The notes under the pieces are model-generated. The model was not told the DNA's origin. It was given only the letters and a program-made list of their open reading frames with translations, and ran no database searches. Of a DNA stretch of 64,000 nucleotides, positions 49,596-60,722 are shown piece after piece. The translations under genes and the position numbers were made by a program. The stretch's first letter is position 1; each line of letters starts with the position of its first letter. Source of the stretch: Cytidiella melzeri (lineage: Eukaryota > Basidiomycota > Agaricomycetes > Polyporales > Irpicaceae); assembly GCA_022592445.1 (NCBI GenBank), contig JABYQR010000208.1, positions 1 through 64,000 on the forward strand. Direction: 5' to 3'.

Positions 49596-50296
49596 ATGGC
49601 CGACGTCTCTGATCCCAAGATCGACGAAGGTACGCTCCTGGTACGAACCTACCAAGCGCGTCTTGTGACCCAACCCTATTCCAGCATACCAGGATGTTCG
49701 TTCGGACAAGACCGAGACGAGCTGGCTGCTGCTGGACTACGAGGTGCGTTATTACATTCTTCCCTCTTCTGTCCATGCTTCCGTCTCAGTCGCCCTAATC
49801 GCTATCCGCTCTACAGTCCGATCGCTCAGATAAGCTGACCCTGACAGCTACGGGAACGGGTGGTTTGGATGAGCTGCGCGAACGTCTGGACGAATCCAAG
49901 GCTTCGTACGCGTACGCACGGATACGTTACTCTAACGACAAGGAGTCCCAGAGAGAAAAGTTCATCCTCATCATCTGGATCGGGCCTTCGTGTAAGGTCA
50001 TGCGGAAGGCGAAGGTGAGCGTCGGATCCACCCGAATACCTGTTCGTTTGAGACCCTCTGTGTTCCTACGCTCGAACGTGCCTCTAGATCTCTGTACACT
50101 CGGCAGACGTGAAGAGTGTTCTTCGTGTCTTCTCGCTTGAGGTTCCTGCTCGAGAAAAGGACGATCTCAAGGAAGACCCCATCGTGATCAAACTCAGGAA
50201 GGTCCGTGTTCTGTACTTTTTCCTGGTGAAAGAATTTTGTATTCAGCTGACAGAGACTGTTTATAGGCTGGAGGTGCGAGCTACGATGGTATATAG
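49596..50296 (+). CDS. Coactosin-like ADF-homology protein
   Basis: Predicted 144 residues. Exons: 49596-49629, 49685-49743, 49817-50014, 50088-50201 and 50267-50296. A single ADF-H domain: IDEAYQDVRSDKTETSWLLL, GLDELRERLDESKASYAYAR, FILIIWIGPSCKVMRKAK and ISVHSADVKSVLRVFSLEVP. The order and the FILI-W-IG element match coactosins, which bind F-actin and oppose capping. Classical cofilins sever filaments and have a different F-actin helix. It ends AGGASYDGI, close to the family C-terminus. AIP1, another actin-turnover factor, lies about 6 kb away on the opposite strand. Confidence 0.9.
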
Positions 50297-52318
50297 CTCG
50301 ATTCTCTCTGTGTTTGCAAATTCTTCCTGTGTCGCTTCCGAAAATACAATGAGCGTTACGAGAGGCTCTGCGGATGCTTCATGCACTACTCAAAAAAAGG
50401 CCTGATTGTCCTTGAGGACAATCAATGAATCGGTTGGCTTACCAGGTGGTGCATACGCAGAAAACATAACTCGAAGCCATGACGCTGAGAATACCGTGGG
50501 TGATTTGTCTCCTCGTTTGTGTTGTTTATCTCAACCTAACGGCCACATTGCTTTTGGCAGATGTCAGCCGCTGTACCGCTGATTCTCCGCCTGGATTGAC
50601 ACATTCAGAAGACTGAATTGCGTATTTCTTTAGGTTTTGAATACCCTCTTCTTTCAGCCTCATGCCCACCCATTTGGGTGTTGAGGTTGCTCCGAGCACT
50701 TTGTCGTGGGACTGGATAGCAGAGTTCCGCTGTGAAGCACGGAGTCCAACGCGACAGCGCAAATTGGGGTGAGCTGTCAAATTCATCTCAGGGCGGACCA
50801 ATTAACACCATGATAGCCCTGACAAGATCCATTCAATATTAATTCAATGCAGAAGAAGAAGCGTACTTTCTCTTCGGCGACTCGCGACGAGAGCCTTTCT
50901 AATACCCTGGTTTCGAAATGCGGGCGGAAGATACAACTTTCCAAGCTTTACGTTTGCCAAGAGTCATACTTTGCAATCAGCCGTTGATATAAGTAGCAGG
51001 GACGATCAGGACGTACTCAGACTCCCGGTTTGCCGGTCATCGCTGACGAATTGGACAAGTCAAGAGCCATGCCAACTGCGTCGCCTGGAGCGTCTGCAGT
51101 TCCGAGGAAGGCTTAGAAGGTGTCGGCATATTGCTGTTCGACGATGTGTTTTTAAAGGTGTTGGGGAAACGTCTTCATTTTTTCGAACGCAGCCGACAAT
51201 TAAGTAGCTCGGGCGTCGTTTTGCGATCGTCGAGCTCCTTGGTATACACTGGCTTAATGCGACACGGACATTCAGACATTGGGATTACCATCTCAAGAGC
51301 GACCCAGTTTGATAAAAGGTACGTACAAGATCAAACCCACTCTGGATCGTTCCCATTCTCACCAAGTCGCAGAACTACTACCGTCTGGACGGTACATGAT
51401 CAAATGTATGCGTACCACATCTTCACCACGCCTGACGAAGAACTGTCTTGCAGTGGTTGGGCTAAGGAGAGTTGCTGGTTGCCCATTATAAGAGGTTTGT
51501 GGAAACAAGGGCGACTTGCCACTTTTCAACCTCGATATACACAGCCATGAGACAGCACAGAGCCTAGTTTCCACTAATCGTACATTATCAAGTTAAATTG
51601 TTCACCATGCAGGGATCATTAGATTAAATATCGGATTATGCCAGGTTGGTAGCCGTAATCAGCATTCGCTCTGTTTGGATGCAAAGTATGCAGTTACGAA
51701 AAATCAGAGCTGGAATCTTCATGTAAAGTAGCTGGTATACTCATGATCAGTGGCAACCGTTCTTGGCTGTGCCCAATGATGACACAAACCCGCTTATGAA
51801 TCAAAATCTGGAGCAAGGATCTCTCTGGCGCTCCGGATTCGACTTTGAACTTCAAATCGCAAGTTTACAGCAAACAATTTGCTGCTCTTGCGTATGTATA
51901 CCCATTCTACGGACGGCTGTCAATGTTAGTGGCTGCTTTGGAAGCTCCGATACCCTCACGAACGAGACCGTCTTCAGATCTGCCGGAATTCGGTGAAACC
52001 TTGCGCCAAAGTGAGAGAAAGCATGTGCGAACGACAAAGATTGTCGATGCCTGTGTGCATGTCGTTACCATCAATTCGCTACAACATCCTCAATTATCTA
52101 CTCAAATTGCAGAGAAGTTGAAACGGTTGAGATGGTGTTACAGTACTTACTATCGCGACGGCGTCTGCTTTTGCCGGGTCTCCTCGTTTTGTATGGTCGT
52201 ATTTACCTCTGAACCTTAATACCTCAATCGTCCACCACCAAAATCATCACGCCCGCCCCGCCCGTCGTTGTCGTCGTCGTCGTCCAGCCCCACCGATCCT
52301 CCCTCTAAAACCAAAACG
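50297..52318. other. Gene-poor interval with possible decayed coding fragments
   Basis: About 2 kb between coactosin and EGD1. Fragments such as ILLFDDVFLKVLGKRLHFFE (from about 51120) and LGLPSQERPSLIKGTYKIKP (from about 51276) read like protein. They lie in different frames, with stops between and no start or end I can define. No family is recognised. A (GTC)n run at about 52264-52285 precedes the EGD1 start. Confidence 0.3.
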
Positions 52319-53146
52319 ATGGATCCCGCAAAATTGGCAAAGCTGCAAGCTGCGGCTGCGGCCAACAGGATCGGTACGTCCTTCCTCCTCCTTCCAGATG
52401 GGATCTTCTTTCTTTCTTTTCTCCTTTTGAAAACATCCGAGCGCAAAAAGTCACTCATAAACATTTGTTTGGATTCTCCTGTCAGGTGGAAAGGGGACGG
52501 TGCGTCGGAAGATTGTACGGAAGACGAAACCTGCGGCTGCACAGGACGATAAAAAGCTCCAAGGAGCGTTGAAGAAGCTCAACGTCCAACCCATCCCTGG
52601 TGTTGAAGAGGTCAACATGTTCAGGGAGGACGGGAATGTCTTGCACTTCTCTGCACCCAAAGGTGAGTTTCCGTGACAACCGTGGTTATTATCATTGTTA
52701 TTTCGCTGTGGGAGAAGGAGAGCAAATAGGCTCCGCGGGTGCTCGCGATCCTACTTTTGTTTCGCAAGATTGCATGCATTTCCAAAGAAGAACACGATCG
52801 CTCATATACTATCACACAAATCTTCTCTTTATGCCCAACAGTTCACGCCGCCGTGACCGCCAACACGTTTGCCGTTTACGGTACTGGCCAAGTGAAGGAG
52901 CTCACAGAGCTCGTTCCTGGCATCCTCAACCAACTCGGTCCAGACTCTCTCGCGTCACTTCGCAAGCTCGCGGAATCCTACCAGGCTATTCAGCAGAACC
53001 AACAACGACCGAGTCAGGGCGACGACGATGACGACGATGTCCCTGACCTCGTCGAGAACTTTGACGCAGCTGAGGAGAAGAAGGAAGGTGGGGATGAGAA
53101 GAAGGCAGATGACGATGAGCCTCCTGCACTCGAGGAGCTCGAATGA
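52319..53146 (+). CDS. EGD1: Nascent polypeptide-associated complex subunit beta
   Basis: Predicted 178 residues. Exons: 52319-52373, 52486-52662 and 52842-53146. The N-terminal ribosome-binding segment is [20 protein letters not shown] followed by [13 protein letters not shown]. The NAC domain reads [20 protein letters not shown] and [20 protein letters not shown], then [20 protein letters not shown]. The acidic C-terminal tail is typical. The protein binds emerging chains at the ribosome exit tunnel together with the alpha subunit (not in this window). Intron 2 is 179 bp, longer than most here. I looked for box C/D or H/ACA snoRNA elements inside it and saw none. Confidence 0.95.
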
Positions 53147-53592
53147 GCCAGCTGCTCGTTCACCCGCACAAGGCTAGGAATAACGGACAACGTCGACGGA
53201 GTACGAGGAGGCGGAGGCAGAGGCAGAGGAGTGGTTCGGTTTTCTTTCCAGCTCGGGTTTCTACCTCTTCTTGTATTCATGGTTTGTCCTCACACTGCTC
53301 TGCAAAACTCCTGCCGACTGTCGTTCCCAACGTCTCTTCATCCTCATTCTCTTCACGCTGACCATCATGTACAAGCTCCCTCTTTCGATACTGCTACGTA
53401 CGAGTTATCAACGACGCAAGTGTATTTTTCTCCACGTATGGACAAGATAAATTTGGAACGCCCACTGCGCGCGATTGGCTCATTGATTATGACCTCTGCA
53501 GAGTCCCCCGAGAGGGGAACGGTAAAAGTATATTGTACATTTATTTCTCATGCCTTGAAGATTGGAATCGATAGTTCGTAAGGTATATAGCT

Positions 53593-56228
53593 TTACGCGT
53601 GGAACGCAATCTCCCACGTCCTCACACATCCATCCGCACCCGCACCCGCCAGCGTCGCGCCGTCGAGCCAGAAGACGGCGTTGACGCCACCAGCCGCGGC
53701 GTTTTTGATCGAGATGTTGCGCAGAGGGAACTTGACGCTCCAGACGTATACGTGGGTGTCGAGCGCGCTGGACGCGACGTGTTGACCGTCTGCGGTCCAT
53801 GCGAGCGACAGGATGCGGCCGCTGTGGAAGGACCATCGGCCTGTAATCATCTAATGTGTATGTTATTTTCAGTCCAATGAATCTGCAATTAAGGCGAGAT
53901 GATGCTGACCTTGCGATTTTTCACGTCGTAAAGCACGACCTTGCCGCTCGACTGAATGAAGATATCACGGCACGTAAGTATAGGAGCTTGAATTAGAGGG
54001 GGGTATATACGTACATCTCCAGCGACCAGGAGAGAGCCGTCAGGAGAGAACGCCAACGCGCTGATGCTCCCCTTGTTGTTCTCGAGCACTGCGACTTCTT
54101 TCAACGCCTTGCCGTCCCAGTCATGCAGATGGACCTTTTGATCCTAAGTGGCACACTCAAGTTAGGGTCCAGGGCGGGAGATGGTGTGGACGAACCTCCC
54201 CGCCAATAGCGACAACAGAACCAGAGGCAGCGACCGTGGTAGGCGCGTACTTGGGCTTGAGCTCGTGCACCTTTTGGTTGGATCGGATAGCCTCGACGCG
54301 ATCTGATTCCGCGAGGAAGACGGTGGAGTCTCCTGCGATAGCGAGCGATCTAGGCTGGCCCTCCGCAGAGTACGATGCTTGGCTGTCGATAAGATCAGTA
54401 TCGTTTGCCGGTGTGAACATTCTCGCGTCCACGTACACAAAGCTGGAGCTCTCGGGCGAGATTTCGCGAAGCACGTCGTCGTATGCGGCTGAATACAATC
54501 TGCCGTCTGAAGCCACGCCGAGCCCAGACACGAGACTCTTGTGGCCCTCTCCGCTAATGTACTCATAACCCGAATTTTCGAACGACAGCAGTCGGCCGTC
54601 GGCAACACCGGCGATGAATGTGCCTGTTCCTTGAGTAGGGACAGCAGCAGTGATAGCCTTTGAGGGACCCTGCGAGCCAGTTGATCAATATACCGGTGAG
54701 GATGCGTTATAACCTACTTTGAGGACACGAGCGGGCTTGTCACCGAGTCGCTTATCAAACACGTTGACGTCGCCGGACATGGACAGAGAAACAATGTCGT
54801 CTCCGTCGGTCCAGACGTTCCCGACCTGTTGACTCTCGATTGTTGATCCCACCGTCCAAGCGGTGATCGCCTTTTTCGATTCAGCGTCCCCTGCGAAAGG
54901 CACGGAGAACTCCATAAGCCTCGATGCACCGCTGCGACGAGCGACTACTTACACAGCTTGACTGTGCGGTCGGCTGCCGAGGTGACCAGAGACTTGTTGT
55001 CTGGACTCCAGCTGACGGCGTTCTTGATTCACATGAGCGCGGGTGGACATTGAGCGTGGGGGAGAAATACATACGATGGTACCGGAATGTGGACTGTCTT
55101 TTATTTCACCCCGCGTCTCGCCAGTCTTTCCGTCGTAGATGAATATTTTTGCGTCTGAACCGACACTGGCAAAGTGGTCGCCGGACGAGGCGTATTTGAT
55201 ATCTTGGACGAACTTGGTGTGGGTCTTGATGGCCTGCGGAACGGTTCGAATAACGTATCCGAGGATCACCGGAGGATTGACTGACCTTGTCGTATTTGAA
55301 TGGAACCCCTGCGCGGTTCGTAGTTCGGTTCAGGACTAACAGGGAAGATGGAGGACATTGACGAACCGTGGTGGAATACGATCGTGCTGTCATCGCCAGC
55401 GGTTGCAGCGCGGAACGGTCGTTGGTGGCGGATGGCCACAGCGTTTACAACCTGTGTCAGGGTCGGTCGTGCGGTAGAGCAAGGCGGGAAGGGCAAGTTG
55501 CGCTACCTTGGAATGTCCGATGATCTCTCCCGTGGACGACCCGCTGTCCATCATGAACGCATGTCCGAACCTGTCCTCTACAAGTGAGCCGACGACAGGA
55601 TGCAAGAGGCAGACCGAGAACTGACTTGTCACGACCGTCGCCGACGGCGATTATTCGTTTGCTCTCGCCGTCCCATGCGAGATCCTTTCTAAACCCCGCG
55701 CAAATATGAAGTGGTGCATGTCAGAAGCAGAAATATGACCCACATCCTGCCAGAGATAACTTTGTATTCTGCCTTGAGCGACTGGTCCTCCCCGGCGATA
55801 TCCCATATCCTAACTAGATGAATCACCGTGCAGGTTTTGTGGGATGTGATCTACCGCATTTGCGCACCTGTGCCGCTGATGTCTCCCGAGGCACAGTAGA
55901 ACCCGGTGGGAGAGATCCTTGCCACTGTTGCGGTTTGAACGTGGCCGGCGTGTGCGATGACTGAGGATGGGTTCTAGCAGCAAATGGACGAGGAGCCGTT
56001 TAGATCAGAGTACGATTGCGGTCAAGGAGGTGATATGACCTTCAAATCGCGAATCTAACGGTCGTGGACGCGTCAAAGTTGGGTTCTAGGGTGGAGGAAC
56101 GGGTGGCTTACGATAACGGTCCTTCCATTTGTGTAGACAATCTTGTCCCTGTGTGCGCTGAGCTTGGTGGACTCGCCGCGAGTGGTGGCTGGGTTGCAGG
56201 GGTACAGGTCGACGGTTTTGAAGGACAT
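53593..56228 (-). CDS. AIP1: Actin-interacting protein 1 (WD-repeat)
   Basis: Predicted 615 residues in 15 exons: 56228-56112, 56054-56040 (15 nt), 55973-55868, 55813-55744, 55688-55626, 55570-55507, 55451-55367, 55308-55286 (23 nt), 55233-55075, 55022-54953, 54890-54718, 54669-54196, 54143-54015, 53951-53910 and 53850-53593. The repeated WD pattern is plain: SVIAHAGHVQTATVARISPT, YCASGDISGTVRIWDI, VSWSPDNKSLVTSAADRTVK, LAFSPDGSLLVAGDSSGKVV, WTADGQHVASSALDTHVYVW. Length and the start MSFKTVDLYPCNPATTRGES fit Aip1/WDR1, which folds into two seven-blade propellers and speeds cofilin-driven filament disassembly. Each splice choice was fixed by keeping the WD frame. The last exon encodes the final blade. 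Confidence 0.93.
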
Positions 56229-56974
56229 GTTCGTTGGAATTATATAACATACAAAGTTGTTGTTGGAGGCCGACGCGATCAACTCGGCTGTTCCCGTGTC
56301 GTCATTCTGCACTTCCTTGCCAGATTCGTCGAGCGAGTCCTCCAACCACGATCATCAGCGCCTTTCTAGCTGCGAGATTCGCCCAACGTTGTACGTGTAA
56401 CAGCCGACGAATCATGTACGTGATATTCATCTTTGCTGTCATTCCTGCACTGAAGGCTGCTCGACGCTCCCAGCTCTCCTCCGTGCTCCCGGTCATCATA
56501 TATTCCAGCATGCTTTTTGCCTCGGTAGAGCAGCGACTAAAAGCATCGCTGAATGCGCCAGAAGACGCCAAAGTGGTCGGGGACTGCAGCGCGCCGACAG
56601 CGGTGCAAGACTGCGACGCACGGCGACTCTGGATGTCATCCGCAAGAGGGACGGTGGGAGGTGCAACGAACAGAGGGGTGCCGCTACTCGCTTCTCACCC
56701 TCGTCTTCGCTCCAAGATGACTGGTTTCAGTATCAAATTCAGGTATATCTTCTATTTCAAGAACGTATCCTGTCTATTTAAATGTCTAACCAAGTTATGT
56801 AACAGTTTCCGTTCCAACTTTCACAGGTAATACGTCAACCCTGTCGTCAGCGTCCCGACTTCAGATCGCCGGGCCCTGTCTCGCACTTCCCCATATAATT
56901 CGCCTGCCCTTGCCACTCGTAGTGGTCACACCCAGGCTTCTCTCACCCATTCTCTCACCCCCACATTCACAACC
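56229..56974. other. Divergent region between AIP1 and the CYP505-like gene
   Basis: About 745 bp between divergent starts. On the minus strand a frame without ATG stays open for about 130 codons (roughly 56303-56695), but it shows no recognisable domain. I treat it as chance. Pyrimidine-rich sequence lies just before the P450 start. Confidence 0.35.
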
Positions 56975-59212
56975 ATGACCTGTGTAATTCCTTCCCCACC
57001 AGGCTACCCCCTTCTCGGCCATTCCATGTCGTTTGACCCGGATGTGCCCATACGAACCCTTCAGCAATGGGGTGACCAGCTCGGTGAAATATTCCAACTC
57101 AGCTTCATCAGTTCGTGCTCATCAACAATCCTGAGACTGTGTGTGTTGCAAGCTAATCACATAACCCTCTTCTCTAGAGGGCCGAGCTATAGTCGTAAAC
57201 ACTTCCGAGCTCGTCAACGATTGCTCGAACGATAGAAAGTTCACAAAGAGTGTGAACGGACCCCTTTTGTACATTCGCGAACTGGGACGCGACGCTCTCT
57301 TCACTGTGCGCGTCATCTTCCACGTTTAATAGCCTACTGACTGAAGCATATTTACCAGGGAAAGAAATACGAGCCCAACTACGGTATAACACGTGAGAGT
57401 TCTTGTATGCGCTCCAATTCGTCACTAGCTGACCAAGGACGCTAGATCGAGTTCTTGCACCCAGGTTCAGCACGGCCGCTGTGCGCTCCATGTTCCCCGA
57501 CATGGTCGACATAGCATCGCAGCTGGTGCTGAAATGGGAGCGGTCAGTAATTTCAATTCTTCGTTCTCAAGGACGAGTTGAACTCATTCCTACCAGATTC
57601 GGCCCTAGACATCCTATTCACGCCGCAGAAGATTTCACACGGTTGTCCTTTGACACCCTCGCTCTATGCTCCATGTCATACCGGTAAGTTCGTGGCACCA
57701 ATTCATTCTTGCCGTCAAAACCTCACAGACTACCACGAATAGAATCAATTCGTTCTACAGGGTATGTTGAGACCTCTTGTGTCATCCTAGAGCATAGTCT
57801 TACTCCAGCGCTACACAGGAAGACAATCATCCCTTTGTCCAAGCCATGTCAGATTTCCTGGTTGAATGCTCCCAGCGTCCAAGGCGACCGGGCATGCTCA
57901 GCACTCTCATGACGGCAACCACGGCCAAATTTCAGCAAGACAAGGAATTCATGTTCGAGTTTGCCAAGAAGAGTAAGTTGCTAGAGTCGTCTGTAACACA
58001 AGCGTGTCGTGTTTACTAATTGCACCTGCCAGTCCTTGAAGAACGCAAGACGAATCCAATCGAGAATCATGACCTGTTGTATGCTATGCTCCACGATAAA
58101 GATCCAAAGACAGGAGCGATGGTACCAGACGAGTGTATCGTCAGGAATGTGAGTCTTCTACTCGTTGTAGATTATGCAAGAGCACTCACCGAGAGGAATA
58201 TAGCTTATCACGTTCTTGGTAGCTGGTAAGCCTTCATTATAGCTATCGTTGAGCATACTGTCCACTAACGCGAGCACATCAGGTCATGAAACGACAGCAG
58301 GTACGTATCCCTGTCCATAGTGGTGTACACCAATACTCATCAGCACCGCCTTCCAGGATTCTTGAGTTTCGCCATCTACTACCTCATCCAGAACTCAGCG
58401 GTTTTGAGAAAAGCGCAAGCAGAGATAGATGACCTGATCGGTGACCAACAAGTGCAAGCGGACGATCTCAACCAACTCCCATACCTTACAGGTACATGTG
58501 CACATCTTGGCTGCTGCACGCGCACATTGTACTAACGAGTCGTGTTTGTCGTACTAGCCATCATGCGAGAGACTCTTCGCCTCGGTCCTACTATCCCATG
58601 GCGTCAAGTGAAGTGTAACGAAGATACGCTCATCGGAGGCGGCAAGTACTTTGTGCCCAAGGACCGCGTTGTCATTATCCATACCGAGAAAGCGCAAAGA
58701 GATCGTTCGGTGTATGGCGAGGATGTGAGTTACGCCGCACCTGATCGACATGTTGTCTATTCGCCACATCATGCCAACCTAAATGCTCTTTTACAGGCGG
58801 ATGAATTTCGACCGGAGAGGATGTTGGGCGGCGGATACGAGGCACTCCCTGTACGTTTTACGCTCTTGTCATCGGCATAAGCGAACTCTACTGACGTATG
58901 CCGAAAAAAAAAGCCCAACGCTTGGCAGCCATGGGGATTCGGGACTCGTTCATGCATAGTAAGACTTTTAGCCCCACCCCTGTCGGCAAAAAAAGATCAT
59001 AACTCACACGAACACATTTCTCCCATCCAATGTAGGGGCGAGCATTTGCTTGGCAGGAGGGTGCTCTCGCGCTCGTCATGGTCCTCCAAAAGTTTGACTT
59101 TGAGATGGCGGACCCTGACTACGAGCTGGACATCAAGCAGACTCTCACCGTCAAGCCGAACAACTTTTTCATCCATGCCATCCCTCGTAAGAAATCGTCG
59201 CCCGTTCCCTGA
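56975..59212 (+). CDS. CYP505-like P450 lacking the fused reductase
   Basis: Predicted 462 residues in 15 exons: 56975-57110, 57178-57305, 57359-57392, 57446-57542, 57597-57683, 57743-57761, 57819-57972, 58033-58148, 58204-58225, 58283-58300, 58357-58491, 58558-58724, 58797-58850, 58914-58958 and 59036-59212. It resembles the haem half of P450BM3/P450foxy (CYP102/CYP505). Supporting segments are [20 protein letters not shown] without a membrane anchor, [16 protein letters not shown] and the I-helix [20 protein letters not shown]. ExxR lies in [12 protein letters not shown], and the haem loop is [20 protein letters not shown]. After the haem domain ([17 protein letters not shown]) it stops at TGA 59210-59212. 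No flavodoxin or reductase sequence follows. It therefore probably depends on a separate electron donor. Fatty-acid-type hydroxylation is the family precedent. Confidence 0.82.
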
Positions 59213-59712
59213 GTTTCGACACGTTTTGTTTTTCGTCACAATGCGATGGCACGGACATCACGACCTAACATAGATGTATATACTCACTTCCATGCCGCGA
59301 GTGTTGCGTTTGATGTTTTGTTTCTTCACTCTGTACTAATTCTGTACCTAGATGTATTGCTACCGTAGATCAATGATTTTGTTATCCTTGATCAATTGCG
59401 GTCCTTGTCGCTACCTTGAGTTCGTCACAATGCTGCCCCCTCCCTTCCAAAGTCGTTGGAAACGTACACAAGGAATGCCATTCCAATTCAGTCTTGATCT
59501 ACGTACAGTCCCTCACAATTTGTGGGACATGCAAATTGCAAACAGATCCAAAACATACAAAATGTTAATTCTCAAAGTGACAATGAGATTGAACCATGGT
59601 ATACAACGTATAGTACATGGTATTTGTCCCTTTTTTCAGGAGTTCCGGTCATCGCGTACAAACCTATTACGCCTCATGCTTCCCCTCATCCAACATTTGT
59701 TCATGCCGCTGC
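59213..59712. other. Intergenic, no reductase domain
   Basis: About 500 bp between the P450 stop and the transporter remnant. I looked for FMN- or FAD-binding motifs that would continue a CYP505 fusion and found none. Confidence 0.5.
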
Positions 59713-60245
59713 TCACTCCTCGACACCTTCATCCCCAAACACCTCCGCCATCTGCCCCTTCGTCTCGGGGAAAGAAGAGAGAGATGACAACGTTGAGACG
59801 GATATAAAGACGCTGTAATATCTCCAGCTGGATGTCCTCGAGCGCGAGGTTGGATACTTGGGAGAGAGGAGAATGTTGAAGAGCCAGTTGGAGCAGGTGG
59901 CGACTGCTGTGTGTAAGGTGCGAGTTACCCCCCAGAAGAAAGCAAGAAAGAACGGAAAGGAGGGAGGCTGAGACGGAGATGATGGGACCATGGATCGTGT
60001 CCTCATGGGGAAGACTTCACAACTACTGCCGCTTGAACAAGAACCGTGAGAATTCCTGTATGAAAGGTCTTGCAGCGACGACACGCACCGGTGAAACTGG
60101 CAAGAATTGAATTCCAACAAGGAGCAGGAAATTGAGCACAAGCTGCAAACCAAAGCGCAAGTCTCCATCCTTTGTTGCCATCGAGGAACTTCCAGCCGTA
60201 GCCAACCCAGACCTATCTGGTCAGTTGTGTTTTGTGTTGTACGTT
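59713..60245 (-). pseudogene. Internally deleted MFS sugar-transporter remnant
   Basis: Minus-strand fragments match the sugar-porter family but not as one gene. Around 60200-60150 the frame reads GYGWKFLDGNKGWRL. A frame change then gives FGLQLVLNFLLLVGIQFLPV-SP, the TM5-TM6 region (Asn-Gly-x-x-Trp-Arg, then LQ...FLP-x-SP). Only about 200 bp further, at 59910-59713, comes TAVATCSNWLFNILLS, SWRYYSVFIS and FPETKGQMAEVFGDE, the TM11-TM12 region and C-terminal PETKG motif. The roughly 200-250 residues normally between TM6 and TM11 are missing. With the frameshift and lack of a 5' part, this is a dead copy. I do not see flanking repeats. Confidence 0.6.
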
Positions 60246-60722
60246 CTTGGCTTATGACGTTGCAGAACAGAGGCAGCGGAAAAAAACATGCCTCCATTGA
60301 CAAGGTAGACACCTGTAAGTTTACCGTTCGATTGTAGTCCATGATGGATTTGTATGCCATCAGTTTTTCTTGGGGGAAGGAGAGTACCCAAGGTGTGATG
60401 TCCAAAAAGCCGATGGGTCCGATGGTTTACGCACTGGAGAGCAGCATGAGCAAAGGGCAAAGTCAGCAGCATGTTCCGACCATACACCAGCAAGAATCTA
60501 GCGAGATGTGAGGATTTTTGAACATATTGAGAGATACATGGTCGCCGGAGATCACAGTCAAGTACCGACGCCATAGCAATTTAGCTTTTATCCTGGTTTC
60601 ACTCTTTCGTTAGTGTTTCTGGAGGGAAGTATACTGGGAGTAATTGTCTATGTTTCCCAAAAAACAAAAGTTGGGAATCCCGAAGTTAGTGCCTGCGGGA
60701 TCTTCAACAAACCCAGATACAC
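60246..60722. other. Intergenic, possibly further transporter debris
   Basis: About 480 bp. A frame near 60420-60340 containing GPIGFLDITPWVLSFPQ is vaguely transporter-like but cannot be placed. Nothing else is recognised. Confidence 0.25.

Noticed and set aside
52663..52841. snoRNA in the 179-bp EGD1 intron
   Set aside because: No clear C (RTGATGA) and D (CTGA) boxes or H/ACA arrangement were found.
56303..56695. Open minus-strand frame of about 130 codons upstream of AIP1
   Set aside because: No early ATG, no recognisable domain, and it lies in a divergent promoter. A frame this long is expected by chance in 64 kb.
59213..59712. Continuation of the CYP505-like gene into a reductase
   Set aside because: No FMN- or FAD-binding motif in any + strand frame here.
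59713..60405. 230-codon open frame read as one intact protein
   Set aside because: Transporter signatures occur in more than one frame with a large central part missing, so the open frame is chance joining across a pseudogene.
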